NCBI GenBank assembly: GCA_947453525.1
Contig: CANGHD010000016.1
Coordinates: forward strand, 1 to 36,174
DNA: 36,174 nucleotides
Direction: 5' to 3'
DNA from: Paracoccaceae bacterium
Lineage (GTDB): Bacteria > Pseudomonadota > Alphaproteobacteria > Rhodobacterales > Rhodobacteraceae
Shown: in pieces, positions 26,036-33,411 of the stretch
Layout of the letters: the number at the start of each line of letters is the position of its first letter
How positions within the stretch are numbered: the first letter of the stretch is position 1
Program-made: the position numbers and the translations under genes
Notes under the pieces: model-generated
The model's database searches: none
Told to the model about the DNA's origin: nothing
The model's input: only the letters and a program-made list of their open reading frames with translations

Positions 26036-26094
26036 GCGACACCTCCCGGATGTCGCATGTGAATCAGTCAAGCCAAGCGGAAGCAATAGGATTA

Positions 26095-26108
26095 ATGAGT
26101 TCTGAGCC
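26095..26108 (-). repeat. Right terminal inverted repeat of the IS
   Basis: Read on the minus strand this is GGCTCAGAACTCAT, differing from the left end at two positions. It is followed on the plus strand by TA, the second copy of the presumed target duplication. Confidence 0.85.
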
Positions 26109-26148
26109 TAGGTTTTAGATCAAATGACTCGTGATTGGCGGGTCGCAA

Positions 26149-26163
26149 TTAGCACTCTCTTAG
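26149..26163 (+). promoter_or_regulatory. TTAG-N7-TTAG motif upstream of flagellin (CtrA-like?)
   Basis: Two TTAG half-sites with a 7-nt spacer lie about 150 nt before the flagellin start. CtrA, a regulator of flagellar genes in many Rhodobacterales, recognises TTAA-N7-TTAA, so spacing is exact but each half-site has one mismatch. The rest of the 203-nt flagellin leader (26111-26313) shows no convincing sigma-28 or sigma-54 element, only a ribosome binding site AAAGGAAA shortly before the ATG. Confidence 0.3.
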
Positions 26164-26313
26164 ATGTTCCGCGCTTTTATGAATGTCGCATCCCAGGTGG
26201 GGTGGCGCGTTCCGGGCCCTCCGGTCGCATTGGAAAGAAAGCCCAATTGCCATCCCTGGTGATGGTGCAACAGGCCGTGCGCAAAGCGTCGGCTGACCGC
26301 AAAGGAAACGGAA

Positions 26314-27519
26314 ATGTCGTCGATTATTACCAACAACAGTGCCATGATTGCTCTGCAGACGATGCGGACGATCAGCAGCAACCTGTCCGACACAACCTCG
26401 CAGATCTCAACCGGAAAACGCGTCGCTACCGCGAAAGACAACGCCGCCGTCTGGGCCATTTCCAAGGTGATGGAGGCCGACGTTCAGGGCTTCCAGGGTA
26501 TCTCTGACAGCCTGGCCCTTGGCTCTTCGACCATTGCCGTGGCCCGTCAGGCCTCGGAAACCGTGACGAGCCTTCTGACACAGATGAAAGGCAAGATCGT
26601 CTCGGCGCAGGAAGGCAACGTTGACCGGACCAAGATTCAGGCCGATATCGTCACGCTGCGCAGCCAGATCAGCTCAGTCGTGGGTGCCGCCCAGTTCAAC
26701 GGGTTGAACCTGCTGGATGGCTCGCAAACCACCGTGAACATCTTGTCCTCGCTGGATCGCAGCGGCGCCTCGGTGACCGCGTCTTCGATAGCGGTGACGG
26801 CTCAGGACCTGTCAATCGGTGCCTATGCCGGCAAAAGCGTTCTGACCGGTTCGGACGGCGCCTCCACCGACGCCGACACGGCGGGGTTCACGATCGACAA
26901 GTCCACGGGCACCGGCACGGTCGTCATCGACGACAGCACCGATGCCTTTGCCGCGGGCGACAGCGTGTCCATCTCGATCGGCGGCAAGACCGCAACCTAC
27001 ACGGCCACCGCAGATGACGTCGCAGCCACCGCACCCTCGGACCTCGTGGCCGTTGGGCTCAAGAAGGCGATCGAAAGCCTGGGGATCACCGGGTTGGCGA
27101 TTGACTATGATTCCGGTACCGCCGGCACTTTGGCGTTTTCCAACACCGGCAGCGTCGACCTGAACGTGGCGCTGCAGTTCAAGAATGCCGGTGCGGGCGG
27201 TCTGGGCGCGCTGGCCTCGATTGACGTTTCGACTTCGCCGGGTGCTACGGCGGCCTTGGGCAATATCGAGACGATGATGCAGACGGCGATCAACGCTTCG
27301 GCCGCCTTCGGTTCCGTGCAGACCCGGGTGGACACGCAGAAGACCTTCGTGAACAACCTGACCGACTCGATGAAAGCAGGGATTGGCTCGCTGGTTGATG
27401 CCAATATGGAAGAGGCCTCGGCCCGTTTGCAAGCCTTGCAAGTGCAGCAACAGCTCTCCACTCAGGCGCTGTCGATCGCCAACCAGCAGCCCCAGGCTTT
27501 GCTGACCCTGTTCCGGTAA
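26314..27519 (+). CDS. fliC: Flagellin
   Basis: The 401-residue filament subunit has conserved terminal D0/D1 regions: SSIITNNSAMIALQTMRTIS and ISTGKRVATAKDNAAVWAIS at the N-terminus, AAQFNGLNLLDGS near residue 130, and NMEEASARLQALQVQQQLSTQALSIANQQ with LLTLFR at the C-terminus. The central surface region (about 160-300) is Thr/Ser/Gly/Asp-rich and variable, as expected. It is followed by a strong hairpin and then flaF and flbT, which control flagellin secretion and mRNA stability in alphaproteobacteria. The gene starts about 200 nt after the insertion sequence. Confidence 0.96.
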   Translation: MSSIITNNSAMIALQTMRTISSNLSDTTSQISTGKRVATAKDNAAVWAISKVMEADVQGFQGISDSLALGSSTIAVARQASETVTSLLTQMKGKIVSAQEGNVDRTKIQADIVTLRSQISSVVGAAQFNGLNLLDGSQTTVNILSSLDRSGASVTASSIAVTAQDLSIGAYAGKSVLTGSDGASTDADTAGFTIDKSTGTGTVVIDDSTDAFAAGDSVSISIGGKTATYTATADDVAATAPSDLVAVGLKKAIESLGITGLAIDYDSGTAGTLAFSNTGSVDLNVALQFKNAGAGGLGALASIDVSTSPGATAALGNIETMMQTAINASAAFGSVQTRVDTQKTFVNNLTDSMKAGIGSLVDANMEEASARLQALQVQQQLSTQALSIANQQPQALLTLFR

Positions 27520-27528
27520 CGGCTTGAC

Positions 27529-27550
27529 CCGGGGGGCGAAAGTCCCCCGG
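27529..27550 (+). terminator. GAAA-capped hairpin after flagellin
   Basis: A 9-bp stem CCGGGGGGC / GTCCCCCGG (one G-U pair) closed by a GAAA tetraloop begins 10 nt after the flagellin stop. There is no U-run. It may terminate part of the transcripts or protect the 3' end of flagellin mRNA, so that flaF-flbT are made at a lower level. Confidence 0.75.
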
Positions 27551-27593
27551 CGCTGCCTGCGCAACCCCAAGCACATTTCCGGAAGGACATATC

Positions 27594-27974
27594 TTGACCG
27601 CTGCCACCACCAATGCCCGTGCGGCCTATGGCCAGCGCGAGGCCCCTGTTCGCACCGCCCGCGCCAACGAATACGATCTTCTCGCGCGCTGCACCCAAAA
27701 ACTCGCCATGGCCTGGACCCGACGCCGGGAAGATTTCCCGCTGCTCGCCACCGCGCTGACCGAAAATCTGCAACTCTGGTCCGCCCTTGCCGCCGACGTC
27801 GCCGAAAAGGGCAACGGATTGCCCGCCCCGCTGCGCGCCCAACTGTTCTATCTGTACGAATTCACCGCCGGTCACACCCGCTCCGTGCTGGAGAACAATG
27901 CCAGCGTCGAGGTTCTGGTCGACATCAACACCGCCGTGATGCGCGGCCTGCGCGGCGACGGGGGCGGGTCATGA
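27594..27974 (+). CDS. flaF: Flagellar biosynthesis regulator FlaF
   Basis: The 126-residue protein begins with a TTG codon (27594), supported by GGAAGG 7 nt upstream and by the absence of any ATG until residue 40 or so. The start region ARAAYGQREAPVRTARANEYDLLARCTQKLA and the later LPAPLRAQLFYLYEFTAGHTRSVLENNASVEVLVDINTAVMRGL match FlaF, which in Caulobacter helps flagellin secretion and couples it to translation together with FlbT. It overlaps flbT by 4 nt (ATGA). Confidence 0.92.
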   Translation: MTAATTNARAAYGQREAPVRTARANEYDLLARCTQKLAMAWTRRREDFPLLATALTENLQLWSALAADVAEKGNGLPAPLRAQLFYLYEFTAGHTRSVLENNASVEVLVDINTAVMRGLRGDGGGS

Positions 27975-28375
27975 GTGGGCTTGTCCTGAAACTGGGGCCC
28001 CATGAAAGGGTGCTGATCAATGGTGCCGTGGTGGAAAACGGTGACAAGCGCTCGCGACTGGCCATCATGACGCCCAATGCCAATATCCTGCGCCTGCGCG
28101 ACGCAATCCACCCGCAAGAGGCGAATACGCCGGTCAAACGGGTCTGTTATGTGGCGCAGCTGGTCCTGACCGGCGATGCCACCGCTTCCGATACCCGCCA
28201 GCAACTTCTGCGGGGCATTGAACAGCTCAGCCAGGTCCTGACCGATCATGACAGTCGGACACAGTTGAACATCGCCACCAAGGCCGTGCTGGAGGATCAG
28301 CATTATCAGGCGCTCAAGGCCCTGCGCAGCCTTCTGCCGCGTGAGGAGCGGCTGTTCGCCGCGGCACCCAGATGA
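27971..28375 (+). CDS. flbT: Flagellin mRNA regulator FlbT
   Basis: The 134-residue protein starts MSGLVLKLGPHERVLINGAVV and contains NGDKRSRLAIMTPNANILRLRDAIHP and LEDQHYQALKALRSLLPRE, all typical of FlbT. In Caulobacter crescentus FlbT binds the flagellin 5' untranslated region and promotes mRNA decay until the hook is complete; other alphaproteobacteria use it differently. It sits two genes after flagellin and shares ATGA overlaps with flaF and the DUF1217 gene, so these three are translationally coupled. Confidence 0.94.
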   Translation: MSGLVLKLGPHERVLINGAVVENGDKRSRLAIMTPNANILRLRDAIHPQEANTPVKRVCYVAQLVLTGDATASDTRQQLLRGIEQLSQVLTDHDSRTQLNIATKAVLEDQHYQALKALRSLLPREERLFAAAPR

Positions 28376-29184
28376 GCTACACGCCGGTCCTGCCCCTGTC
28401 TGGCTATGCGGGCTGGACCTTGTTGAACCGGACCATGAAGGTGCAGACCGCCGCCTTCAACAAATCGCCCGAAATCCTGCGCGACGAGGATTACTTTCGC
28501 GCCAAGATCAAGTCGGTGAAGATGGCGGACCAATTGGTCAGCGACCGCAGGCTTCTGAAAGTCGCTCTGGGTGCCTTTGGTCTGGCTTCCGACATCGACA
28601 ATAAGGCCTTCATCAAGAAGATTCTGAGCGACGGCACGCTGACCTCCTCAGCGCTGGCCAACAGGCTGGCGGACAAACGCTATCAGCAGTTTTCGGCGGC
28701 CTTCGGTTTTGATCTTTCGATCCCGGCCACCCAGGTCTCGACCTTTGCCGATACGATCGTGACGGCCTACAAAAGCCGAGAGTTCGAATCTGCCGTCGGC
28801 GATCAGGATGCCGATCTGCGACTGGCTCTGAACGCCCAGCGTGAGTTGCCGACGATTGCCGCAAAATCCAGCACCGAGACCACCAAGTGGCTGACCATTC
28901 TGGGCCGCTCTCCGTTGACGACGGTGTTTCAAAAGGCGCTTGGCCTGCCGTCGAGCATCGGGTCGCTGAACCTGGATCAGCAACTGGGCATCTATCAGAC
29001 CAAGGCAGAGGCGGTGTTCGGCAACGGTGGAATCAGCCAGTTCAAGGACAGCACCAAGGTCGATGCGGTGATCAAGAAGTTCCTGATCCGGTCGCAGGCG
29101 GATCAGCTGATCAGCCAGACCAGCAGCGGCTCGCTCGCCCTGACTATGTTGCAGCAGACACGATCCAACATGAAATCACACTGA
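28372..29184 (+). CDS. DUF1217 family flagellar-locus protein
   Basis: The 270-residue protein belongs to the DUF1217 group, found in flagellar loci of Rhizobiales and Rhodobacterales and without, to my knowledge, a settled role. Visible markers are GYAGWTLLNRTMKVQTAAFNKSPEILRDEDYFRAKI at the start, LVSDRRLLKVALGAFGL, and FLIRSQADQLISQTSSGSLALTMLQQ near the C-terminus. It is mainly alpha-helical with no signal peptide or membrane segment. The N-terminus overlaps flbT by 4 nt, and its 3' end overlaps fliI on the opposite strand by 9 nt. Confidence 0.85.
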   Translation: MSYTPVLPLSGYAGWTLLNRTMKVQTAAFNKSPEILRDEDYFRAKIKSVKMADQLVSDRRLLKVALGAFGLASDIDNKAFIKKILSDGTLTSSALANRLADKRYQQFSAAFGFDLSIPATQVSTFADTIVTAYKSREFESAVGDQDADLRLALNAQRELPTIAAKSSTETTKWLTILGRSPLTTVFQKALGLPSSIGSLNLDQQLGIYQTKAEAVFGNGGISQFKDSTKVDAVIKKFLIRSQADQLISQTSSGSLALTMLQQTRSNMKSH

Positions 29185-30489
29185 ACGGCGCCCCAAGGCG
29201 GCGCGCAGGCGGCGGAAACTGCCGGGAATGCCATCTTCTGGCGCGTCCTCCCCAAGGAAGGCATCAAGGGCAGGCCAGACACGGATCGCATTGTCGATCA
29301 GCGGGTCAGAACCCTTGGTGTAGAGCCCGGCCTGAATCATCAGTTCGGCCCGATCATAGGCGCCCAAAAGGCGACGGGCAAAGATGATATCGTCGTTCTC
29401 CTCGGCGGAAGCCGCTTCAGGCAGACTGCGCGAGACAGAGCGCAAGAGATCAATCGCCGGATAGCGTCCTCGCTCGGCAATCTTGCGGTCCATGACGACA
29501 TGGCCGTCGAGCACACCGCGCAGGATATCGGCAATCGTCTCCTCCATTTCAGAACCGGCGACGAGAACGGAAAAGACGGCCGTGATGTCGCCCATCCCCT
29601 CGGGCCCCGGTCCGGCACGCTCGGCCCAGGCCATGATGGCGGGGGCGACGGAGGGAGGATAGCCGCGCAACGAAGCTTCCTCCCCCCCGGCCAGCGCAAC
29701 CTCGCGATGGGCTTCAGCAAAGCGGGTCACGGAATCGGCCAGCAGCAGGACATGGAAGCCTTGGTCGCGGAAATGCTCGGCCACGGCCATGGCCGCCCAG
29801 GCGCAGCGGCGTCGGACCAGAGCGGATTGGTCGGAGGTGGCGGTGACCACGACCGCGCGGCGCATGCCTTCCGGGCCAAGAACCCGCTCGATGAACTCAC
29901 GCAACTCCCGCCCGCGTTCGCCGATCAGGGCAATGACGACCACATCGGTGGAAACGCCGCAGGCGAACTTGCCGAGCAGGGTCGATTTGCCGACGCCAGA
30001 CCCGGCGAAAAGCCCGATCCTTTGGCCACGCACCAAGGGCAGCAGCGTGTCGAAGACGGCCACGCTGGTTTGCAGCCTTTCGCCCAGACGGCGGCGGGTG
30101 GCGGCGGAGGGGGCCTGCGCCTGCAGCGGGCGCATGGTACGGCCCTTGAAGATCACTTTGCCATCGAGGGCAGTGCCGAAGGGATCGATCACCCGGCCGA
30201 TCCAGCTGTTGTCCGGAGATATCCCGGCCTGCCCGATCAGACGCACCTGCGCCTCCATCTGCAGGCCCTCGGCCATCTCGTCGGTCAGGACGGTGATGGC
30301 ATCGCGGCGCAGCGCCACGACCTCGCCGCCCAGGCGCGCGCCGATCACCACTCGGTCTCCTAGGGCTGCCACATCCTCCAGCCCTTTTACCATGACAGTG
30401 CCACGCCCAATCTCTGACACGCGGCCCATGCGGACCTTTTGCGTCACTGTCGAGATTTCGGAAACCAAAGCATCAAAAACACCGGCCAT
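29176..30489 (-). CDS. fliI: Flagellar export ATPase FliI
   Basis: The ATG at 30489-30487 with GGGAG upstream gives 437 residues, the family's usual length; in-frame sequence before it (38 codons) lacks FliI features. Walker A is GSGVGKST (about residues 163-170), followed by ALIGERGREL and the DSVTRFAEAHREVALAGGE segment typical of type III secretion ATPases; the N-terminal beta-barrel includes GRVSEIGRGTVMVKGL. FliI drives unfolding and export of flagellar substrates at the base of the export gate. It is divergent from flgB with an 85-bp shared control region. Confidence 0.95.
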   Translation of the reverse strand: MAGVFDALVSEISTVTQKVRMGRVSEIGRGTVMVKGLEDVAALGDRVVIGARLGGEVVALRRDAITVLTDEMAEGLQMEAQVRLIGQAGISPDNSWIGRVIDPFGTALDGKVIFKGRTMRPLQAQAPSAATRRRLGERLQTSVAVFDTLLPLVRGQRIGLFAGSGVGKSTLLGKFACGVSTDVVVIALIGERGRELREFIERVLGPEGMRRAVVVTATSDQSALVRRRCAWAAMAVAEHFRDQGFHVLLLADSVTRFAEAHREVALAGGEEASLRGYPPSVAPAIMAWAERAGPGPEGMGDITAVFSVLVAGSEMEETIADILRGVLDGHVVMDRKIAERGRYPAIDLLRSVSRSLPEAASAEENDDIIFARRLLGAYDRAELMIQAGLYTKGSDPLIDNAIRVWPALDAFLGEDAPEDGIPGSFRRLRAALGRRSV

Positions 30490-30574
30490 GGGATTCTCCC
30501 TTTGTTCTGCCCTAACCCTTTCTAAATGATTCGGTCTTAAGCCTTGGTGAAGCAGGTCGAGGGAGAAGCCCGAG
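30490..30574. promoter_or_regulatory. Divergent fliI / flgB control region
   Basis: An 85-bp gap between two flagellar operons transcribed apart. It contains CTAA (30512-30515) and CTAA (30522-30525) with a 6-nt spacer, which resembles the complement of the TTAG-N7-TTAG pair near flagellin but with different spacing, and TTAA at 30537-30540. GAGGGAGAAG precedes the flgB start. No firm promoter can be assigned. Confidence 0.35.
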
Positions 30575-30958
30575 ATGTTGGAAAGTCTAAGCATCACGCG
30601 CATGGCGGAAGCGCTGGCAGATCACGCGGCAACGCGGCTGAATCTGATCGCCCGCAATGTGGCCCAAGCCGACACGCCCGGCTACAAGGCGATGGACTTG
30701 CCGGATTTCGCGCAAGTCTACCGGGACTCGGCGGAAGGCGGCATGCGGGCCACCAGGCCGGGGCATTTCACCTCGGCGATGACGGCGTCCACCCCCGTCC
30801 CGCAGCCGTCGGGGGGTGAGGCCTCGCCAGATGGCAACACGGTCTCGGTCGAGAAGGAAATGGTGAAATCGGCAGAGGTCCGGCAGGATCATGAGATGGC
30901 TCTGGCCGTCTACAGCAGCACGCGCGACATCCTGCGCGCCAGTCTGGGGCGGAAGTAA
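30575..30958 (+). CDS. flgB: Flagellar proximal rod protein FlgB
   Basis: The 127-residue protein starts MLESLSITRMAEALADHAATRLNLIARNVAQADTPGYKAMD, containing the rod-protein motif (N-V-A-N/Q-x-D-T-P-G-Y) shared with FlgC, FlgF and FlgG. The C-terminal helix NTVSVEKEMVKSAEVRQDHEMALAVYS is also typical. FlgB forms part of the proximal rod and is exported without signal peptide. It is followed by flgC after 3 nt, and heads the nine-gene flgB-fliL series. Confidence 0.95.
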   Translation: MLESLSITRMAEALADHAATRLNLIARNVAQADTPGYKAMDLPDFAQVYRDSAEGGMRATRPGHFTSAMTASTPVPQPSGGEASPDGNTVSVEKEMVKSAEVRQDHEMALAVYSSTRDILRASLGRK

Positions 30959-30961
30959 GCC

Positions 30962-31342
30962 ATGGCAGACCTCATCACATCGCTGTCCTATTCCGCCTCG
31001 GGGATGGAGGCGCAGGCGGCGCGGCTGCGCCATGTCTCGGAAAACATCTCAAACGTGGACACCCCCGGATATCACCGGAAGCTGGTGTCCTTTCAGGAAA
31101 ACGTCGACAGCGGTACGGTCGAAGCCGGTCCGGTCAAGCTGGATAAAACGCCACTCGACCGGGTCTATGACCCTGGGAACCCGCTGGCCGATGCGAGTGG
31201 CCACTATGATGGATCGAACGTCGATCTGGTGGTTGAAGTCGCTGACGCGCGCGAAGCGCAGCGCAGCTATGAGGCGAATCTCAAAATCTTCGATCAGGCG
31301 CGGTCAATGACCCAAAGCCTGTTCGATCTGTTGCGAAGGTAA
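30962..31342 (+). CDS. flgC: Flagellar proximal rod protein FlgC
   Basis: The 126-residue protein starts MADLITSLSYSASGMEAQAARLRHVSENISNVDTPGYHRK with the NISNVDTPGY rod motif, and ends with the D0 helix ARSMTQSLFDLLRR. The middle has the FlgC-type DPGNPLADASGHYDGSNVDLVVEVADAREAQRSYEANLKI. It forms proximal rod with FlgB and FlgF. The fliE start is 6 nt downstream. Confidence 0.95.
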   Translation: MADLITSLSYSASGMEAQAARLRHVSENISNVDTPGYHRKLVSFQENVDSGTVEAGPVKLDKTPLDRVYDPGNPLADASGHYDGSNVDLVVEVADAREAQRSYEANLKIFDQARSMTQSLFDLLRR

Positions 31343-31348
31343 TCCAGA

Positions 31349-31639
31349 ATGGACGTCAGAACTTCCTACGCGGCACAAATCTACGAGAAAGCGCGCGCGG
31401 CTGCGGCCCCCTCGCCGCAGTCGGGCAGCGCAGAAAGCGGGCTTGGGCAATTCGTTCAAAGCTTTGCGGATACGCTTGCAAAAGGTGAGCAAACGGCAAA
31501 ATCGGCGATGACCGGTGGCGCCGATCCGCATGCTTTGGTCGAAGCCTTGGCCAATTCCCAGCTGGCGGTCGAAACGGTCTCGACCGTGCGCGACAAGGTG
31601 GTCGAGGCCTATCAGGAAATCCTCGGGATGCCGATATGA
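31349..31639 (+). CDS. fliE: Flagellar hook-basal body protein FliE
   Basis: A 96-residue helical protein that joins the MS ring/export gate to the rod. Recognisable parts are GLGQFVQSFADTLAKGEQTAKSAMTGGADPHALVEALANSQLAVETVSTVRDKVVEAYQEILGMPI, with the FliE C-terminal helix ending in R-x-K-V-V-E-A-Y-Q-E-I. Its stop codon overlaps the fliQ start by 4 nt (ATGA). Confidence 0.93.
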   Translation: MDVRTSYAAQIYEKARAAAAPSPQSGSAESGLGQFVQSFADTLAKGEQTAKSAMTGGADPHALVEALANSQLAVETVSTVRDKVVEAYQEILGMPI

Positions 31640-31902
31640 CCGACACGCTTTTGTTTGACACGCTACGCGAGGCTTTGTGGATTTCCGTCAAGATTTCCAT
31701 GCCCTTGCTGACCGTGGGCCTTGTCATCGGGCTTGCGGTCGGCCTGTTTCAGGCCCTGACCTCGGTGCAGGAGAACACGCTGACCTTCGTGCCGAAAGTG
31801 GCCGCGATGATGGTGGTCTTCTGGGTCTCGATGAGCTTCATGACCACCACGCTTCTGCAATTCTTCACCGGCACCATCGTGCCGATGATCGCCGGAGGAT
31901 AA
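31636..31902 (+). CDS. fliQ: Flagellar export gate protein FliQ
   Basis: An 88-residue inner-membrane protein with two hydrophobic helices (about residues 16-38 and 53-75). Family markers are ALWISVKISMPLLTVGLVIGLAVGLFQALTSVQENTLTFVPK, where Q-A-x-T-x-x-Q-E-x-T is nearly invariant. FliQ forms the export gate channel with FliP and FliR. It lies inside a rod gene series, 3 nt before flgF, rather than beside fliP and fliR. Confidence 0.94.
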   Translation: MTDTLLFDTLREALWISVKISMPLLTVGLVIGLAVGLFQALTSVQENTLTFVPKVAAMMVVFWVSMSFMTTTLLQFFTGTIVPMIAGG

Positions 31903-31905
31903 GCT

Positions 31906-32616
31906 ATGGATGCCTCCGGCTACGTCACCCTGTCACGGCAAAGCGGCCTTCTCAGCCAGATGGATGCGATCGCCAACAACATCGCCAACGCCTCCACGAC
32001 GGGTTTCAAGCGCGAGGGGACGCTGTTTTCGGAATACGTGGCGCGGACCGGCGACGGTCCCTCGCTGTCGATCGGTTTTGGCAACACGCGGGTGGTGGAC
32101 CTGCAGCAGGCCGGCATCAGTGCGACCAGCGGCAGTCTGGATTTCGCGATCGAAGGCGACGGTTTCTTCATGGTGCAGACCCCGCAGGGCAACATGCTGA
32201 CCCGCGCAGGCAGTTTCACGCCCGGCGCCGATGGCACGCTTCAGACGGCTGACGGGTTTCCGGTGCTGGATGGCTCTGGCACGGCGATCTTCATTCCGCC
32301 CGATGCCAAGACCATCGGCGTGTCGCAGGACGGCACGATGTCGGCGGATGGTGCGCCCCTCGCCAAGCTTGGGCTTTGGGGGCCGAGCGATCCTCTGACC
32401 CTGACCCATCAGCAAGGCACGCTCTTTTCGGCAGCCAGTTACCAGCCGTCCGAGGGCGGCAAGATCATCCAGGGCCATCTGGAGGACAGCAATGTCGACC
32501 CGGTGTCAGAGGTGGCCAAGATGATCTCGGTCCAGCGCGCGTACGAACTGGGGCAAAGCTTCCTTGACCGCGAGGATGACCGCGCCCGCACCGTCATTCA
32601 GACCCTTGGCCGATAG
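31906..32616 (+). CDS. flgF: Flagellar proximal rod protein FlgF
   Basis: A 236-residue rod protein. The N-terminus has SGYVTLSRQSGLLSQMDAIANNIANASTTGFKREG, the flagellar rod/hook motif; the centre has FAIEGDGFFMVQTPQGNMLTRAGSFTPGADGTLQTADGFPVL, typical of FlgE/F/G; and the C-terminus has GHLEDSNVDPVSEVAKMISVQRAYELGQSFLDREDDRARTVI. I assign FlgF and not FlgG from the shorter length and its position directly before a clear flgG. Confidence 0.93.
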   Translation: MDASGYVTLSRQSGLLSQMDAIANNIANASTTGFKREGTLFSEYVARTGDGPSLSIGFGNTRVVDLQQAGISATSGSLDFAIEGDGFFMVQTPQGNMLTRAGSFTPGADGTLQTADGFPVLDGSGTAIFIPPDAKTIGVSQDGTMSADGAPLAKLGLWGPSDPLTLTHQQGTLFSAASYQPSEGGKIIQGHLEDSNVDPVSEVAKMISVQRAYELGQSFLDREDDRARTVIQTLGR

Positions 32617-32625
32617 GAAACTGAT

Positions 32626-33411
32626 ATGAACGCCCTGCAAATCGCCGCGTCCGGGATGAGCGCGCAACAGATGAAGGTCGATGTTGTCTCCAACAACCTC
32701 GCCAACATGTCGACCACCGGTTACAACGCCCGCCGTGCTGATTTCGCTGACCTGATGTATCAGCAGGTGCAGAAACCCGGCACGATTTCCTCGGAAAGCG
32801 GGACGATGCTGCCGACCGGCGTGCAGCTGGGCATGGGTGTGCGTCCCTCTTCGGTGTCGATCATTCTGGAACAGGGCGCACTCAGCCAGACCGGCGGCGA
32901 TCTGGACGTGGCGGTGCAGGGCAAGGGCTATCTGGAGGTGACTTTGCCCTCGGGCGGGATCGCCTATACCCGCGACGGGGCCCTGAAGCGGACGGCGGAT
33001 GGGCTGATCGTCACGGCGGATGGCTATCAGGTTAACCCGGGAATCACGATCCCTTCGGACGCCAAAAGTGTCGCGATCAATCCGAATGGCGAGGTTTACG
33101 CCTATTTCGAGGGCAAGTTGAACCCGACGCTGCTGGGCCAGTTCACCTTGGCTACTTTCACCAACGAAAAGGGGCTGGAGGCGACGGGGTCGAACCTCTT
33201 CCTCGAAAGCCCGGCGTCCGGCCCGTCGATCGAGGGGGCTCCCGGCACAGATGGTTTCGGCCTGCTGCGGCAGGGGTATCTTGAGGAAAGCTCGGTCGAC
33301 GCGGTGCATGAGATCACCGAACTGATCAAGGCCCAGCGCGGCTACGAGTTGAATGCCAAGGTCATCACTGCGGTGGACGAGATGATGTCCACGACCACGC
33401 AGGTGAAGTAA
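32626..33411 (+). CDS. flgG: Flagellar distal rod protein FlgG
   Basis: The 261-residue protein has the FlgG start MNALQIAASGMSAQQMKVDVVSNNLANMSTTGYNARRADF, LMYQQVQKPGT, and the FlgG-specific LPTGVQLGMGVRPSSVSIILEQGALSQTGGDLDVAVQGKGYLEV, and ends LIKAQRGYELNAKVITAVDEMMSTTTQVK. Length matches FlgG of other bacteria. GGAAAC lies just before the ATG. The stop codon shares a base with the flgA start. Confidence 0.96.
   Translation: MNALQIAASGMSAQQMKVDVVSNNLANMSTTGYNARRADFADLMYQQVQKPGTISSESGTMLPTGVQLGMGVRPSSVSIILEQGALSQTGGDLDVAVQGKGYLEVTLPSGGIAYTRDGALKRTADGLIVTADGYQVNPGITIPSDAKSVAINPNGEVYAYFEGKLNPTLLGQFTLATFTNEKGLEATGSNLFLESPASGPSIEGAPGTDGFGLLRQGYLEESSVDAVHEITELIKAQRGYELNAKVITAVDEMMSTTTQVK

Larger units (their letters stand above)
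25271..26108 (-). mobile_element. IS5-family (IS427-like group) insertion sequence, inactive
   Basis: An 838-bp element bounded by imperfect 14-bp terminal inverted repeats (12 of 14 matching: GGCTCGGGACTCAT at 25271-25284, and on the other strand GGCTCAGAACTCAT at 26095-26108). A TA dinucleotide flanks each end (25269-25270 and 26109-26110), consistent with a 2-bp target duplication. Inside is a minus-strand transposase in two frames with an A-run slip site, the arrangement of the IS427 group. Two lesions, a lost start codon and an in-frame TGA, make it look immobile. It separates flgN from the flagellin gene. Confidence 0.88.

Noticed and set aside
26133-26154. GG-N10-GC pair upstream of flagellin as a sigma-54 promoter
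   Set aside because: Only the GG and GC dinucleotides fit; the surrounding consensus bases mostly mismatch.
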